Shown one piece after another: positions 17,678 to 27,589 of a stretch of DNA of 64,000 nt (positions are counted from its first letter, which is position 1; every line of letters starts with the position of its first letter). The notes under the pieces are model-generated. The model was given only the letters and a program-made list of their open reading frames with translations, was not told where the DNA came from and made no database searches. The stretch is from Caedimonas sp. (GTDB taxonomy: Bacteria; Pseudomonadota; Alphaproteobacteria; Caedimonadales; Caedimonadaceae): the NCBI GenBank assembly GCA_016794245.1, contig JAEUKR010000056.1:32669-96668 (forward strand), written 5' to 3'. The translations under genes and the position numbers were made by a program.

Positions 17678-18961
17678 ATGAAGTTGATTTTCCATTTTTT
17701 GCCTTTACTGTTGTTTATAATTCTTTACGTTGGCAGTGGCATTTATTTTACAATCACAGACGTTGCCAACGCGTTTTATCAGCTATCTCCTACGGTTGCG
17801 ATCATCCCCGCTTTGATGATGGGATGGATATTGCATCATGGTTCCGCCCAGGAGCGTATGCATCGCTTTCTCGACGGCGTAAGACACCGTGATATCATGA
17901 CGATGTGCGTTATCTTTCTATTGGCTGGCGCATTCAGTACGGTTACCAAAGCGATTGGAAGCGCCGATGCGACGGTTAATCTCGCCTTGTCTTTAATTCC
18001 CGCCAGGTTTCTTCTTGTCGGCGTCTTCATCACGGCCGCTTTCATTTCCACAGCGATCGGAACCTCAATGGGAACGATCGCTACGCTTGCTCCGATTTCT
18101 TTGGGATTGGCGAATCAAGGGGCTTTCCCGATCGAACTGGGCATGGCTACGGTGGTTGCGGGGGCTATGTTTGGCGATAACCTGTCCATCATTTCAGATA
18201 CAACAATTGCCGCTGTTATGTCACAAGGAGCAGATTTAAGAGCCAAGTTGAGGATTAATGTCGAGGTAGCCGTTATAGCATCAGGTGTCACGCTCCTGAT
18301 TCTGTTTTTTGTACATGACCATGAAGCTTTGATACAATCGGGACAATATTCCTTGATATTGGTCGTACCGTATATCTTTTTAATAGGTCTTGCCGTTTCA
18401 GGAGTAAATGTTTTTGTGGCTCTTGTTTTAGCTCTGGCGCTTTCGGGGGTTATAGGATACTTCAACGGAGGATATGGTCTGTTGGCTTTGAGTCGTGATA
18501 TTGCCGGAGGGTTCGCCAGTATGCATGAAATTATGTTGCTGTCGATGATGGTCGGGGGGCTATCGGGACTGGCAAGTCAGGGATCGACGGTTTTAGCCAG
18601 CTATCTTGTGAATATTATTTCCAGGAGGGAGAGTAAAAAGATAGCGCAGTTACTGATTGCCAAAGTAGTATCCGTTTTTGATGTGCTGTTGGCAAATAAT
18701 ACGATCGCTATTATCTTCAGTGGTGATATAGCCAGGGATGTTGCTAAAAAATGTCATATTCCACCCCACTATAGCGCCGCTTGGCTAGATATTTTTTCCT
18801 GTGTCTTTCAAGGGATTATACCTTACGGGGCACAAATTTTGCTGGCCAGTACGATCGCAGGCGTTTCCCCTCTGAATATCATAGGGCGGGTCTATTACTG
18901 TTATGTTTTGGGGGTTGTTTCGATAGTATATATTTTATGCCACAAGAAATTGAGAGACTGA
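17678..18961 (+). CDS. nhaC: Na+/H+ antiporter, NhaC family
   Basis: Polytopic inner-membrane protein with about 11-12 hydrophobic segments. Family traits include AFISTAIGTSMGTIATLAPI in a central segment and the conserved discontinuous-helix motifs GAMFGDNLSIISDTTIAA and ANNTIAIIFSGDIARDVA. It probably exchanges external H+ for internal Na+ (or another cation/substrate; some relatives carry amino acids). The ATG at 17678 (427 residues) is preferred because an ATG at 17612 would translate the intergenic repeat; TTGGAAAC lies ahead. It stands alone and is convergent with a cysteine-rich secreted protein gene. Confidence 0.85.
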   Translation: MKLIFHFLPLLLFIILYVGSGIYFTITDVANAFYQLSPTVAIIPALMMGWILHHGSAQERMHRFLDGVRHRDIMTMCVIFLLAGAFSTVTKAIGSADATVNLALSLIPARFLLVGVFITAAFISTAIGTSMGTIATLAPISLGLANQGAFPIELGMATVVAGAMFGDNLSIISDTTIAAVMSQGADLRAKLRINVEVAVIASGVTLLILFFVHDHEALIQSGQYSLILVVPYIFLIGLAVSGVNVFVALVLALALSGVIGYFNGGYGLLALSRDIAGGFASMHEIMLLSMMVGGLSGLASQGSTVLASYLVNIISRRESKKIAQLLIAKVVSVFDVLLANNTIAIIFSGDIARDVAKKCHIPPHYSAAWLDIFSCVFQGIIPYGAQILLASTIAGVSPLNIIGRVYYCYVLGVVSIVYILCHKKLRD

Positions 18962-18993
18962 ATTCTCCCAGGATATATCAGTACCAGTGATTA

Positions 18994-19674
18994 TCACTTG
19001 TTTTCATTAAGCACCTTCTGAAAGATGGTATCAATCTGTGCTTTTGTGCTTCCAGGTTGAACTGTTTTAAAACCTCCGGCAGGCGTTTTCCCCATCGACC
19101 AGTAAACAAAATCGCCAATCTTGTCATTCAGCTTATTGCATCCCTGAATATAGGAGATGAGATCGCCACTATATTTTTCGAGTTTTGTACCTGTCATCTG
19201 ATCGACTTCGCTGACCTTGCTTGAAAGAGGCGCTCCGAGATCGCGGACGATCCCTTCAAGTTGTCCAAGCAACTTTGTCAGGGCAGTTGTTTTAAGGCTT
19301 GCGTCCGGAATACCTCGCATAAAGGCGGAAAAAGTTTTAGATTCGGTAACGCGCGCATTACAGCGTTCCAGTTGCTCGCGGGCAAATTTGGACGTGACCT
19401 GCGTCGCATTTTGTTTGGCATTATGCTTCGTCACCTCGAAACATTGCCCATTCATCAATCGTCCATTTTGATCTGGTTTATGAGCGCAATTCTGGCGACA
19501 CCATTCCGCAAGTTTTGGATCCTTGCATACCTGTGACTGTTGATCACATACGCCTGTGCAATGTTTGAAACCCCTTTTTATGAAGCCCAAACTACCGAAT
19601 GCTTCGGAAGAAAGAGCGCTCAATAAAAATATGGCAGACAGAGAAAAAAGCCCGCGATAAGAATATCTTTTCAT
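18994..19674 (-). CDS. Secreted cysteine-rich hypothetical protein
   Basis: 226 residues. Signal peptide KRYSYRGLFSLSAIFLLSAL with likely cleavage after SSEAFG. The mature N-terminus is dense in cysteine: HCTGVCDQQSQVCKDP, EWCRQNCAHKP and NGQCFEV, giving at least six closely spaced Cys. The remainder is helical, ending in QIDTIFQKVLNENK. No known domain is recognised; the Cys pattern suggests a disulfide-bonded periplasmic or exported module. The ATG at 19674 is preferred over one at 19683. Confidence 0.65.
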   Translation of the reverse strand: MKRYSYRGLFSLSAIFLLSALSSEAFGSLGFIKRGFKHCTGVCDQQSQVCKDPKLAEWCRQNCAHKPDQNGRLMNGQCFEVTKHNAKQNATQVTSKFAREQLERCNARVTESKTFSAFMRGIPDASLKTTALTKLLGQLEGIVRDLGAPLSSKVSEVDQMTGTKLEKYSGDLISYIQGCNKLNDKIGDFVYWSMGKTPAGGFKTVQPGSTKAQIDTIFQKVLNENK

Positions 19675-19834
19675 CCCATACAATCCATATGTGTCATAAA
19701 TTTCTACTCAAAGACGTTCGATATCCTGTTTTCAAAGTTCTTTTGGATATGTTTTGCTATCTTGAAGGCAATTCTTTAAAAAAGAGTTAACTTGCAATCT
19801 GTGAAGGAATTTTTCAAACAATAGTCCAAAACTC

Positions 19835-19910
19835 TTCGAGTTCGGTTCTGGAGTGCTCCCGCATTTTGAAAGACGAAGGATATGGATTACAAGCGGGAAT
19901 CATGCTAGTA
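19835..19910. repeat. Partial copy of the MITE-like inner module
   Basis: 19861-19883 reads GCATTTTGAAAGACGAAGG then ATAT, matching the inner arm of the 8079-8340 element, and is flanked by GGAGTGCTCCC and AAGCGGGAATC as in that element. Only half of the full element is present. Confidence 0.5.
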
Positions 19911-19943
19911 CACACATAAAATTCTCCATGAATTTAGGTAGGC

Positions 19944-20930
19944 ATGAAACTGTTCAGAATCCTTCTTGGTGTTGTTATAAGTGCTTTTTGTCTTTATTTA
20001 TCAGTGCGTCAGATTGATTTCTCTTCTCTTGGAGAAAGCTTTAGACAGATTAGTATTTTCTGGATGTTGCTCTCTATCGGGGGTATTCTGGCTTCGCAGT
20101 GGTTTAGAAGTGTGCGGTGGGCAAGACTTTTGAAACCTGTCCAGCGTGCCGCCAATCTTAAAAGTTTTCAAATCTATTCCATTGGTAATTTGGCAAACTT
20201 ATTGATCCCCTTGAGAGGCGGCGATGTGATTCGGGCGTGGATTATGGCTAACCGCTTATCGGAGCGCAAGTCAGCCGTCATGGCCACGGTCGTAACGGAG
20301 CGTCTTGTGGATCTGATCGTTTTTGGCTTCCTCCTGGGTTTGTCATTATGGCTTTATCCTGTTCCCCAGTGGGTGGCGATGACGGGCATTATTTTATTTT
20401 CAGGCTCCTTAAGTTTGGGAATTCTTCTCACTTTGGTCAAAACAGATCTTCTTTCCCTGAATTTTATGTGGAAACCCTTGAGTCTGGTTGTGCCTGCCGG
20501 TTTTGTCGCTAAAATACAGGATGTGGCGACAGGATTTTTTGAAGGTGTGGCGCCCCTTGCCACGAGCAAAGAGTATCTTGTCTTTGTTTTTGAGACAATT
20601 TTAATGTGGGGTATGCAAGGAGCGTTTATCTATCTTCTGTTTCATTCTTTCGGTTTTACGAAAACCTACGATTTGGGTATCAATGCGGCGCTTTTAATGT
20701 TAGCTCTCACGACCGTGGCTGTGACTGTTCCTTCTTCTCCAAGTTATGCGGGAACGCTTCATTTAATGATCGTCATGTCACTCGAAATTTGTGGTTTACC
20801 GGCAACCGAAGCTTTTTCTTATGCGGTTGTCTCTCATATGCTCTGTACGGTGGCAGGAATAATTTTAGGGATCTATGGCCTTATGAGCGAACATTTAAAG
20901 CTTGATACGCTGTTTTTTCTCCCAAAATAG
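19944..20930 (+). CDS. Flippase-like membrane protein (LPG synthase TM / UPF0104 family)
   Basis: 328 residues with about eight membrane segments. Motifs of the family are RSVRWARLLKP, IGNLANLLIPLRGGDVIRAW and SSPSYAGTLH, matching the membrane domain of lysylphosphatidylglycerol synthetase and of glycan-linked UPF0104 proteins. It lacks the soluble aminoacyltransferase domain, so it should act as a lipid or lipid-linked-sugar transporter or helper rather than make lysyl-PG. The ATG at 19944 follows GTAGG. No partner gene sits beside it. Confidence 0.82.
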   Translation: MKLFRILLGVVISAFCLYLSVRQIDFSSLGESFRQISIFWMLLSIGGILASQWFRSVRWARLLKPVQRAANLKSFQIYSIGNLANLLIPLRGGDVIRAWIMANRLSERKSAVMATVVTERLVDLIVFGFLLGLSLWLYPVPQWVAMTGIILFSGSLSLGILLTLVKTDLLSLNFMWKPLSLVVPAGFVAKIQDVATGFFEGVAPLATSKEYLVFVFETILMWGMQGAFIYLLFHSFGFTKTYDLGINAALLMLALTTVAVTVPSSPSYAGTLHLMIVMSLEICGLPATEAFSYAVVSHMLCTVAGIILGIYGLMSEHLKLDTLFFLPK

Positions 20931-21193
20931 AATCTGTGGCCTAACCTGAATCTGATGGGCGCTTTTATACTCTTTGCCATATTCGGTCAGGCAAAAGGTC
21001 TGATGACATTGTCGACTGATGGCAGTGAGAGTAATGCCGGCATTTTTCCTGTGTTCATTTTGCAACATATGAGAAATAAAAATACTTTAATTAAATTGTT
21101 TTTAAAATTGGATTGTTTTTGTCCTAATCTTTTCAAAGAGATTATGGTTCTCGCTGAAATACAAAATAAAAAGTAACAGGGCATCGGCATATA

Positions 21194-22627
21194 GTGAAAA
21201 AAATACTGAAAAAAATATTATGGGCGTCGATCATGCTCATTCCTATGAGGGCGACGGAAGCAAGGACAACCCCCGCTAATGATTCTCGCCATCATGAAAT
21301 TCAAACGTTAAAACAGCAAATCGCCGCATTGACAGAGAAAGTGAACGCTCTGCAAAAAAGAGAAGCTGAGATTCACTATAAAGAGAAGGTAACTAAAACA
21401 GAACAAGCGCCAATTAATATGATTCAAAGCGGTAATGATAAGGCGAAACTGACCATTTCGGGGTGGGTTAACCGTGGGATGGCTTATTATGACAATAGCC
21501 GTAATTCTGAATGGAAACACGTGGATGTGAATGAATATTCCTCTCGTCTTAATATTGGCGCTGAAGCAAACGTCAGTCCATCTTTTCGCGTTGGCTCGAC
21601 AATTCAGATGGAGGTGAAGTCGAATTCGAGTTCTGCTGTTGATATCGGCCAAGATGATAATCAATCGGCAAATGTCTCATTCACAAAACGTATTATCGAA
21701 GTTTATGTTGATCACGCGAAATTTGGAAAACTTTCCGTAGGACAAGGTAAAACAGCTTCGGATCAGGTTGCTGACCTTGATTTGACGGATACGAACGTGT
21801 TGAGCGAAGGCGCTGATCTGGGGAGCTTTGCAGGAGGGGTGCGTTTTATCAAAGGCAATCTCCCACAAGGGGCTTTGGCGCCTATTCCAGGAGCAACCCA
21901 GGGAGGATCTGACAGCCCCGACCGCGATAGAACCGCCGGTTCAGTATGGCAAGATGTCATGGGAGGGCGGCGACTGGATCGCGTACGTTATGATACGCCT
22001 GTTTTCTATGGAGTCACTCTTTCCGCAAGTCATGCGACACGGGATGTGAGCGAATATGCGGTGCGTTATGCGGGCGAATGGTGGAATACGAAAGTTGTAG
22101 GCGCCTTTGGGTACGCGAATGTTCCCTATAGTGCGTATCCTTCCGGTTCTGGAACGCAGACAGTCCGTAAAGGAACACGTCAATATGGCGGATCCGCTTT
22201 TCTGTTGTTTCCTATTGGGTTCAGCGTGGGCGGGTCGGGCGCTGCGAAGGTCTATGGCGATCCTGGTCGGAAGACGGGGACTTTATGGACTGTGAAAGCC
22301 GGATATCAACATAAGTTCTTTGACTGGGGAAATACATGTTTTGCTGTCACGTATGGGGAAGGACAAGCTTTATATGATGGAACAAGCACGACAAATCCTT
22401 CACGTTACACACCGACGACTTTCCTTGAAGATAATAGCGAAAAGATTAAAGTCTACGGGGCTTATGTGGTCCAAAACATTGACAAGGCCGCAACGGAAAT
22501 ATTTGCAGGCGTACAAAATCATGAACTTCGGCGAAATCCTTACGGGCAAATGCCCTTTATTCAGGCGAACGGGTATGGATTCAAGCGTATCCTGGCGTTG
22601 ATATTCGGAGCGCGCGTAAAGTTCTGA
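21194..22627 (+). CDS. Outer-membrane porin with N-terminal coiled coil (DcaP-like)
   Basis: 477 residues, GTG start. After a signal peptide ending near TEA, residues 32-60 form a heptad helix (EIQTLKQQIAALTEKVNALQ) typical of DcaP-type trimeric porins. From LTISGWVNRGMAYYD onward the sequence alternates as in a beta barrel, with loops rich in Gly/Ser/Asp. It ends in Phe (GARVKF), the signal for BAM insertion. It is probably the major general or organic-acid porin. A small lipoprotein gene follows after 40 bases and is likely in the same transcript. Confidence 0.87.
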   Translation: MKKILKKILWASIMLIPMRATEARTTPANDSRHHEIQTLKQQIAALTEKVNALQKREAEIHYKEKVTKTEQAPINMIQSGNDKAKLTISGWVNRGMAYYDNSRNSEWKHVDVNEYSSRLNIGAEANVSPSFRVGSTIQMEVKSNSSSAVDIGQDDNQSANVSFTKRIIEVYVDHAKFGKLSVGQGKTASDQVADLDLTDTNVLSEGADLGSFAGGVRFIKGNLPQGALAPIPGATQGGSDSPDRDRTAGSVWQDVMGGRRLDRVRYDTPVFYGVTLSASHATRDVSEYAVRYAGEWWNTKVVGAFGYANVPYSAYPSGSGTQTVRKGTRQYGGSAFLLFPIGFSVGGSGAAKVYGDPGRKTGTLWTVKAGYQHKFFDWGNTCFAVTYGEGQALYDGTSTTNPSRYTPTTFLEDNSEKIKVYGAYVVQNIDKAATEIFAGVQNHELRRNPYGQMPFIQANGYGFKRILALIFGARVKF

Positions 22628-22667
22628 AAAGAGAGAGAGTGCATCAGGAAAGTATGGAGGACATGAC

Positions 22668-22892
22668 ATGCGGATTTCCTTGATTTCAGGAGGAGTCCTT
22701 TTAACTTTAGCGTTACCAGGGTGTGAGCATTATAAACCCGTGGGTTTTCCTGATCAGAACAATGAGAAAGAAAAGCCGGGGCTTTTTAGTGGAAAGAAAG
22801 GACAATTTGAAATTGGAATGCGGGTACCCTGGAGCGCACATGACAAGGCAAACGGAGTCAACCTGGAGGAAACCGGGGAAGGGGATGACTGA
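22668..22892 (+). CDS. Small lipoprotein paired with the porin
   Basis: 74 residues. Signal sequence with lipobox LALPGC, lipidation expected at Cys19; Pro at -2 is uncommon. The mature 56 residues are charged and mostly polar (QNNEKEKPGLFSGKKGQFEI), ending acidic. GGAGGACATG gives the start. The position directly after the porin suggests a role in the same envelope assembly or regulation, but no family is recognised. Confidence 0.6.
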   Translation: MRISLISGGVLLTLALPGCEHYKPVGFPDQNNEKEKPGLFSGKKGQFEIGMRVPWSAHDKANGVNLEETGEGDD

Positions 22893-22894
22893 CG

Positions 22895-23038
22895 AGACTT
22901 CTTTCATAACTTATATCTGGCGGATGTTTTTGGCGTTAAAGGCTCACTTCACACCTCACGTACCTCATCATGTACGCAGCGGTTTCTCGTTCGCTTTTGC
23001 CTAAAAATCCCCACGCTATATCTGGTTCTGCAAGAGGT
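22895..23038. repeat. MITE-like element, about 144 bp copy
   Basis: Left end GAGACTTCTTTCATAAC then TTATATCTGGCGG; right end GCCTAAAAATCCCCACGC then TATATCTGG. The ends are imperfect inverted repeats of one another. It fills the gap between the lipoprotein gene and the convergent dusB stop, touching the latter. It shares both termini with the copy at 27467-27556 and the left end with 8079 and 33239. Confidence 0.7.
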
Positions 23039-24037
23039 CTAATCTTCCGAATGTCGAACAACCGATGCGCCATCATAAAACTTCTGGATGGTCTCGCGAA
23101 CATCCTGGGCATCGAGCAATTGATTGATACGGACACGAAAATCGGAAGAATTTGCAAGGCCTTTGCTATACCACCCCAAATGTTTTCGAGCCATTTTGAT
23201 CCCAACCTCATACCCGTGATAGTGAAGCATCTCGTCATAATGGCTCAGCAGGATCTGCTTTTGTTCAGGAATGGAAGGGTCAGGAATTTTTTCGCCTGTT
23301 TTCAGAAAGTGGCTCACCTGATTCAGGAACCAGGGCCGTCCAAAAGAACCGCGGGCAATCATGACGCCGTCTGCGCCCGAAAGCGCAAGCAGTTTAAGCG
23401 CGTCTTCTTCCGTCGTCACGTCTCCATTTCCGATCACAGGGATCTTTACGGTTTCCTTCACGTGACGGATGAAGGCCCAGTCTGATTTTCCGTTGTACAG
23501 TTGACAGCGCGTGCGTCCATGAACCGTGACCATCTGGATGCCGCACTCTTCAGCGATTCTGGCGAGGTGAGGCGCGTTTCTGTTGCTGTCGTCCCAACCT
23601 GTGCGCATCTTGAGCGTAACGGGCAATTTTACTGCTTTGACTGTTGCCTCCATGATTTTGGCGGCGTGAACCTCATCGCGCATCAGAGAAGAGCCGGCAT
23701 GTCCATTGACTACTTTCTTGACGGGACATCCCATGTTGATGTCAATGATATCTGCGCCCAGATCTTCGTTCAGTTTTGCAGCTTCTGCCATGACCACAGG
23801 GTCGCACCCTGCCAGCTGAACGGCAACGGGTCGCTCTTCCTGAGATTTCAGAGCCATTTTCATGCTTTGCCGCGTCTCGCGAATCATGGCTTGCGAGGCG
23901 ATCATTTCCGACATCACCAGGGCGGCGCCATGTCCCTTTACCAGCTTGCGAAAGGGCATGTCAGAAACGCCTGTAATCGGCGCCAGGATGACATTTCCGT
24001 CAAGTTGTACGGAACCGATTTTCAGAGACATATGCAT
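23039..24037 (-). CDS. dusB: tRNA-dihydrouridine synthase, DusB type
   Basis: FMN enzyme reducing uridine in the tRNA D-loop. Motifs: [12 protein letters not shown] (FMN site), [20 protein letters not shown] with the catalytic Cys, [35 protein letters not shown] and [14 protein letters not shown]. The ATG at 24037 overlaps the tdk stop as TAATG, with AGGACAG ahead; a longer reading from 24079 would intrude into tdk. 332 residues fits DusB. The tdk-dusB coupling is shown by the overlap. Confidence 0.94.
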   Translation of the reverse strand: MHMSLKIGSVQLDGNVILAPITGVSDMPFRKLVKGHGAALVMSEMIASQAMIRETRQSMKMALKSQEERPVAVQLAGCDPVVMAEAAKLNEDLGADIIDINMGCPVKKVVNGHAGSSLMRDEVHAAKIMEATVKAVKLPVTLKMRTGWDDSNRNAPHLARIAEECGIQMVTVHGRTRCQLYNGKSDWAFIRHVKETVKIPVIGNGDVTTEEDALKLLALSGADGVMIARGSFGRPWFLNQVSHFLKTGEKIPDPSIPEQKQILLSHYDEMLHYHGYEVGIKMARKHLGWYSKGLANSSDFRVRINQLLDAQDVRETIQKFYDGASVVRHSED

Positions 24038-24624
24038 TATCTGTCCTGTTTGAACGCCTGGTTGAAATGGTTTCTGCACAAGGCGACATAGCGATCATTC
24101 CCGCCAATTTCGATTTGTGCTCCCTCTTTAACGGGGTTGCCAAAAGCATCGACACGCTGGTTCATCGTCGCTTTTCGACCACAATGACAGATCGTCTTGA
24201 TTTCGACAAGGTTTTCTGCCCATGTCAAAAGATATTTACTGCCCTCGAAAGGTTCTCCCTTGAAATCGCTGCGCAATCCATAGGCAAGAACGGGAAGATT
24301 TAAGTCATCAACCACGCGACATATCTGTTCAACCTGGGTTTTATTTAAAAATTGCGCCTCGTCAATAAGCACGCATTGCAGTCTGGGCAACGTGGGCTTC
24401 AGATCCAGAATATATTGAAAAAAGTCGAAATGGTTGTCAAACGAAATGGCATCTGCTTTCAGGCCAATACGGGAAGCGATTTTTCCGGGCGCCACACGCG
24501 TATCTATGCAAGGCGTGAAAATGAGGGTTTCCATACCGCGTTCGCGATAGTTGTAATCTGATTGCAAAAGTGTTGTCGTTTTGCCTGCGTTCATCGCTGA
24601 ATAATAAAAGTATAATTTTGCCAT
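24037..24624 (-). CDS. tdk: Thymidine kinase
   Basis: Type II thymidine kinase that salvages thymidine to dTMP. The P-loop SAMNAGKTT (about 9-17) and VLIDEAQFL Walker B are clear, as are [18 protein letters not shown] (lasso region) and a partial zinc site [14 protein letters not shown]. 195 residues is standard. The stop overlaps the dusB start. A salvage kinase fits a host-associated organism, though it is also common in free-living bacteria. Confidence 0.95.
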   Translation of the reverse strand: MAKLYFYYSAMNAGKTTTLLQSDYNYRERGMETLIFTPCIDTRVAPGKIASRIGLKADAISFDNHFDFFQYILDLKPTLPRLQCVLIDEAQFLNKTQVEQICRVVDDLNLPVLAYGLRSDFKGEPFEGSKYLLTWAENLVEIKTICHCGRKATMNQRVDAFGNPVKEGAQIEIGGNDRYVALCRNHFNQAFKQDR

Positions 24625-24823
24625 GGCAGATATTCCTGAGACTCATCTTTTTTCTTTTATAAAGAGAGGCCATGAAAGCTTCAAGTTAATTTATCAACGC
24701 TCTTAAAGCTTGAAAGGTCTGATAGAGAAACAATAGAGGTGTTGAATTCTTTCTTGGATTCTGCGACAAGATCATTCATGATAAAAACATTTCTTTAAAC
24801 TCTTATGCGAGGAGAATCATCAG

Positions 24824-25657
24824 ATGTCAGGTGTTCACCCATTTATGGCGGGGAGAAAAGGGTTGATCATGGGTGTGGCGAACGATCATTCATTGGGATG
24901 GGGGATTGCCAGAACGTTGGCTTCTTATGGCGCTAGCCTCGCCTTTACGTATCAGGGCGATACTCTAAAGCGTCGGGTTGAACCCCTGGCGGAATCTCTT
25001 GGCTCTTCTCTGGTTTTACCGTGTGACGTCAGTGACGAGGAACAGGTTGAAGACGTCTTCAAATCTTTGGGCAGGACATGGGATTCGCTGGATTTCGTGG
25101 TTCATGCGATTGCTTTTTCCGATCGAGAGGAATTGAAGGGCAGATATATTGATACTTCACGGCGTAATTTTTTAAATTCTTTGGATATTTCCTGCTATTC
25201 CTTTACCTCTGTTTGCCGTCATGCCGCTCCGCTGATGAGTGATGGAGGAAGCTTTTTAACGCTGACCTACTATGGGGCGGAGAAAGTTATGCCTCACTAC
25301 AATGTCATGGGGGTTGCAAAAGCAGCGCTTGAGTCCAGCATAAGGTATCTGGCCGCAGACCTGGGAGGAAGGAACATTCGGGTGAATGGTATTTCCGCGG
25401 GTCCTGTAAAAACGCTTGCCGCCTCAGGCATTGGGGATTTCCGGTATATTTTGAGATGGAATCAATATAATGCGCCGCTTCGTCGCAATATTTCTCTTGA
25501 AGATGTCGGAAAGGCAGCGCTTTATTTATTGAGCGATCTTTCATCAGGCGTCACCGGAGAGGTTCTTCATGTGGATAACGGTTACCATGTCGTGGGTATG
25601 AAATCGGTTGACGCACCTGATATCACAGTTGTGAAAGAGGAAGGTTCAGCCCTTTGA
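24824..25657 (+). CDS. fabI: Enoyl-[acyl-carrier-protein] reductase (NADH)
   Basis: Last reductive step of each fatty-acid elongation cycle. The opening GRKGLIMGVANDHSLGWGIA is the FabI nucleotide-binding signature. The catalytic Tyr-x6-Lys is YNVMGVAK (about 158-165), and HAIAFSDREELKGRYID lies in the substrate-binding region. 277 residues. GGAG lies nine bases before the ATG. It is followed after 24 bases by sppA on the same strand. Confidence 0.95.
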   Translation: MSGVHPFMAGRKGLIMGVANDHSLGWGIARTLASYGASLAFTYQGDTLKRRVEPLAESLGSSLVLPCDVSDEEQVEDVFKSLGRTWDSLDFVVHAIAFSDREELKGRYIDTSRRNFLNSLDISCYSFTSVCRHAAPLMSDGGSFLTLTYYGAEKVMPHYNVMGVAKAALESSIRYLAADLGGRNIRVNGISAGPVKTLAASGIGDFRYILRWNQYNAPLRRNISLEDVGKAALYLLSDLSSGVTGEVLHVDNGYHVVGMKSVDAPDITVVKEEGSAL

Positions 25658-25681
25658 TCCGCAAGACAAGAGGACTTTAAA

Positions 25682-27466
25682 ATGATTAAAAAATTCATTG
25701 TAGGAACTTTATGCTCTCTGGGGTTCTCTTTTCTACTTTTGCTGATTTTCCTGTCCATTGCGATTTATAAATTGATGCGCCCCGATTTTGCCGAAATTAC
25801 ACCTAAAACGGTTCTGGAATTAAAACTGGAACATAAATTGCAGGATCAACCCTCGTCACGAGAATTTCCCTTGCGAAGAACCTCCAGCCTTTCCTTGAGA
25901 GATTTGATTGATACGTTGCAGGTCGCCAGTCGGGATCCTCATGTTGAAGGGTTGGTGGTTCACCTTGAAGGGGCGACTTTCTCAGGTATCGCTCAAATTC
26001 AGGAATTGCGGAATGCTATCCGTGCCTTTCGTAAATCAGGAAAGTTTGCGATAGCTTACAATGACAATTTTGGCGAGCTTTCATCCGGTATGGGCGTTTA
26101 TTATTTTGCGTCGGCTTTTGATGAAATCTGGGTGCAACCTCTGGGAGCGTTGAACATTACGGGGCTGGCCGCCGTTCAGCCTTTCGGACGCAAGCTTCTG
26201 GATGAGTTGGGTGTCTTTCCCGATATTGAAACCCGCGAAGAATATAAAACCGCTTACGATTTTGCCAAAGAACCCACCATGACGCCGGCCAATCGTCAAC
26301 AGACGCAAGAAATGCTCGCCTCTTTTCTCAGGCAGATGGTGACGGCGATTGCTCAAGAGCGTGAGCTGGGCGAATCCGCCGTTTTGGATGCGGTGAATCA
26401 TGCGCCTATTTTTATTTTGGAAAAAGCGCGCCAGGAGGGTCTGATCGATAAGATCGCCTACAAGGATGAGCTTTATCGTCATCTGGATGAAAAGGTGGGG
26501 GAAGGCGTGAATTTCGTCGAGATTCACAAATATCCCTTCGAGAAAACCTTGGCAAGCAAGAAATCTGATGCGAAAATTGCTGTTGTCTTTGCGAGCGGCA
26601 TGATCGTACGTGGAACGCAAAAGTCAAATCCTTTCTTCCCCAGTATGACCATGGATGTGGAAGAAATCACTAATGCCCTGGATCAGGCAAGGGACGATCC
26701 GACGATCAAGGCGATCGTCTTTCGTGTGGATTCTCCCGGGGGATCGCCCTTGGCTTCTGACAGATTATGGCATGTCTTAAAGAAGATGCGCGAAGAAACG
26801 GAAAAGCCCGTCATTGTGTCGATGGGCGATGTGGCGGCTTCAGGAGGATACTGGATCACGCTGCCTGCTCATAAAATCGTTGCGAATCCAGGGACATTGA
26901 CAGGATCTATCGGCGTTATCCTGGGCAAGATCGCCTCGGAAAAGTTTTGGGAGAAGATCGGGATTCGATGGGACGTCGTTCAGACCTCACCCAATGCCGC
27001 AATATGGAGTATGATCCATCCATACACGCCTGAGGAAAAAAAATGGATCACAGGAATGACGGATTATATCTATGAAGTTTTTATTCAAAAAGTTTCTGAA
27101 GGGCGGCGTCTTCCCCTCAACCATGTGCGTCAAATCGCCAAAGGACATGTGTGGACAGGCGAACAAGCTCTTGAGTGGGGACTTGTGGATGCATTGGGAG
27201 ACTTGAATGCGGCGATTGAGCTTGCCAAATCCGAAGCAAAACTCAGTGACGGGGAGAAAGAGGCAGCGCAGGTTATTTACTTGCCGAAGCCTGCGTCCCT
27301 GCTGCACCATTTTTCTGGTTTGCTCAGGGGAAATCTTGCGGTCAGTGAGGCTGCTACTCAGATTTTAAGCGGCTTGATTCCTTATCTCTTCGATGGAATT
27401 CAATCCTGGATCATTGCTCAAAGAAAACACATGTGGGTGATGTCTTCTCCAAAAGTGGAACATTAG
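25682..27466 (+). CDS. sppA: Signal peptide peptidase SppA, 67 kDa type
   Basis: Membrane-anchored serine/lysine protease that degrades cleaved signal peptides. It has one N-terminal membrane segment (FSFLLLLIFLSIAIYKLM) and two tandem S49 domains. The general-base Lys lies in REEYKTAYDFAKEP (about 188) in the first domain, and the nucleophile Ser in GDVAASGGYW (about 388) in the second, the arrangement of the 67K form. 594 residues matches E. coli SppA. It probably shares a transcript with fabI. The 3' end abuts an intergenic repeat. Confidence 0.94.
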   Translation: MIKKFIVGTLCSLGFSFLLLLIFLSIAIYKLMRPDFAEITPKTVLELKLEHKLQDQPSSREFPLRRTSSLSLRDLIDTLQVASRDPHVEGLVVHLEGATFSGIAQIQELRNAIRAFRKSGKFAIAYNDNFGELSSGMGVYYFASAFDEIWVQPLGALNITGLAAVQPFGRKLLDELGVFPDIETREEYKTAYDFAKEPTMTPANRQQTQEMLASFLRQMVTAIAQERELGESAVLDAVNHAPIFILEKARQEGLIDKIAYKDELYRHLDEKVGEGVNFVEIHKYPFEKTLASKKSDAKIAVVFASGMIVRGTQKSNPFFPSMTMDVEEITNALDQARDDPTIKAIVFRVDSPGGSPLASDRLWHVLKKMREETEKPVIVSMGDVAASGGYWITLPAHKIVANPGTLTGSIGVILGKIASEKFWEKIGIRWDVVQTSPNAAIWSMIHPYTPEEKKWITGMTDYIYEVFIQKVSEGRRLPLNHVRQIAKGHVWTGEQALEWGLVDALGDLNAAIELAKSEAKLSDGEKEAAQVIYLPKPASLLHHFSGLLRGNLAVSEAATQILSGLIPYLFDGIQSWIIAQRKHMWVMSSPKVEH

Positions 27467-27556
27467 AATTCTTGTCTAACTTATATTTGGCGGGGGCTTT
27501 CGCCTAAAAATCCCCACGCCATATCTGGTTATACAAAAGATTTATTAGACTTCTCC
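27467..27556. repeat. MITE-like element, internally deleted copy (about 90 bp)
   Basis: Carries both termini of the family but almost no interior: left TTATATTTGGCGGGG, right TCCCCACGCCATATCTGG, which pair as an imperfect inverted repeat. It starts right after the sppA stop and could act as its terminator-like hairpin. Confidence 0.65.
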
Positions 27557-27589
27557 AGCCATAAAAGAAGTCGTATCTATGATACATAC

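Noticed and set aside
20955-21176. 73-codon plus-strand ORF between the flippase-like gene and the porin
   Set aside because: No ribosome site, no domain, composition like the surrounding spacer.
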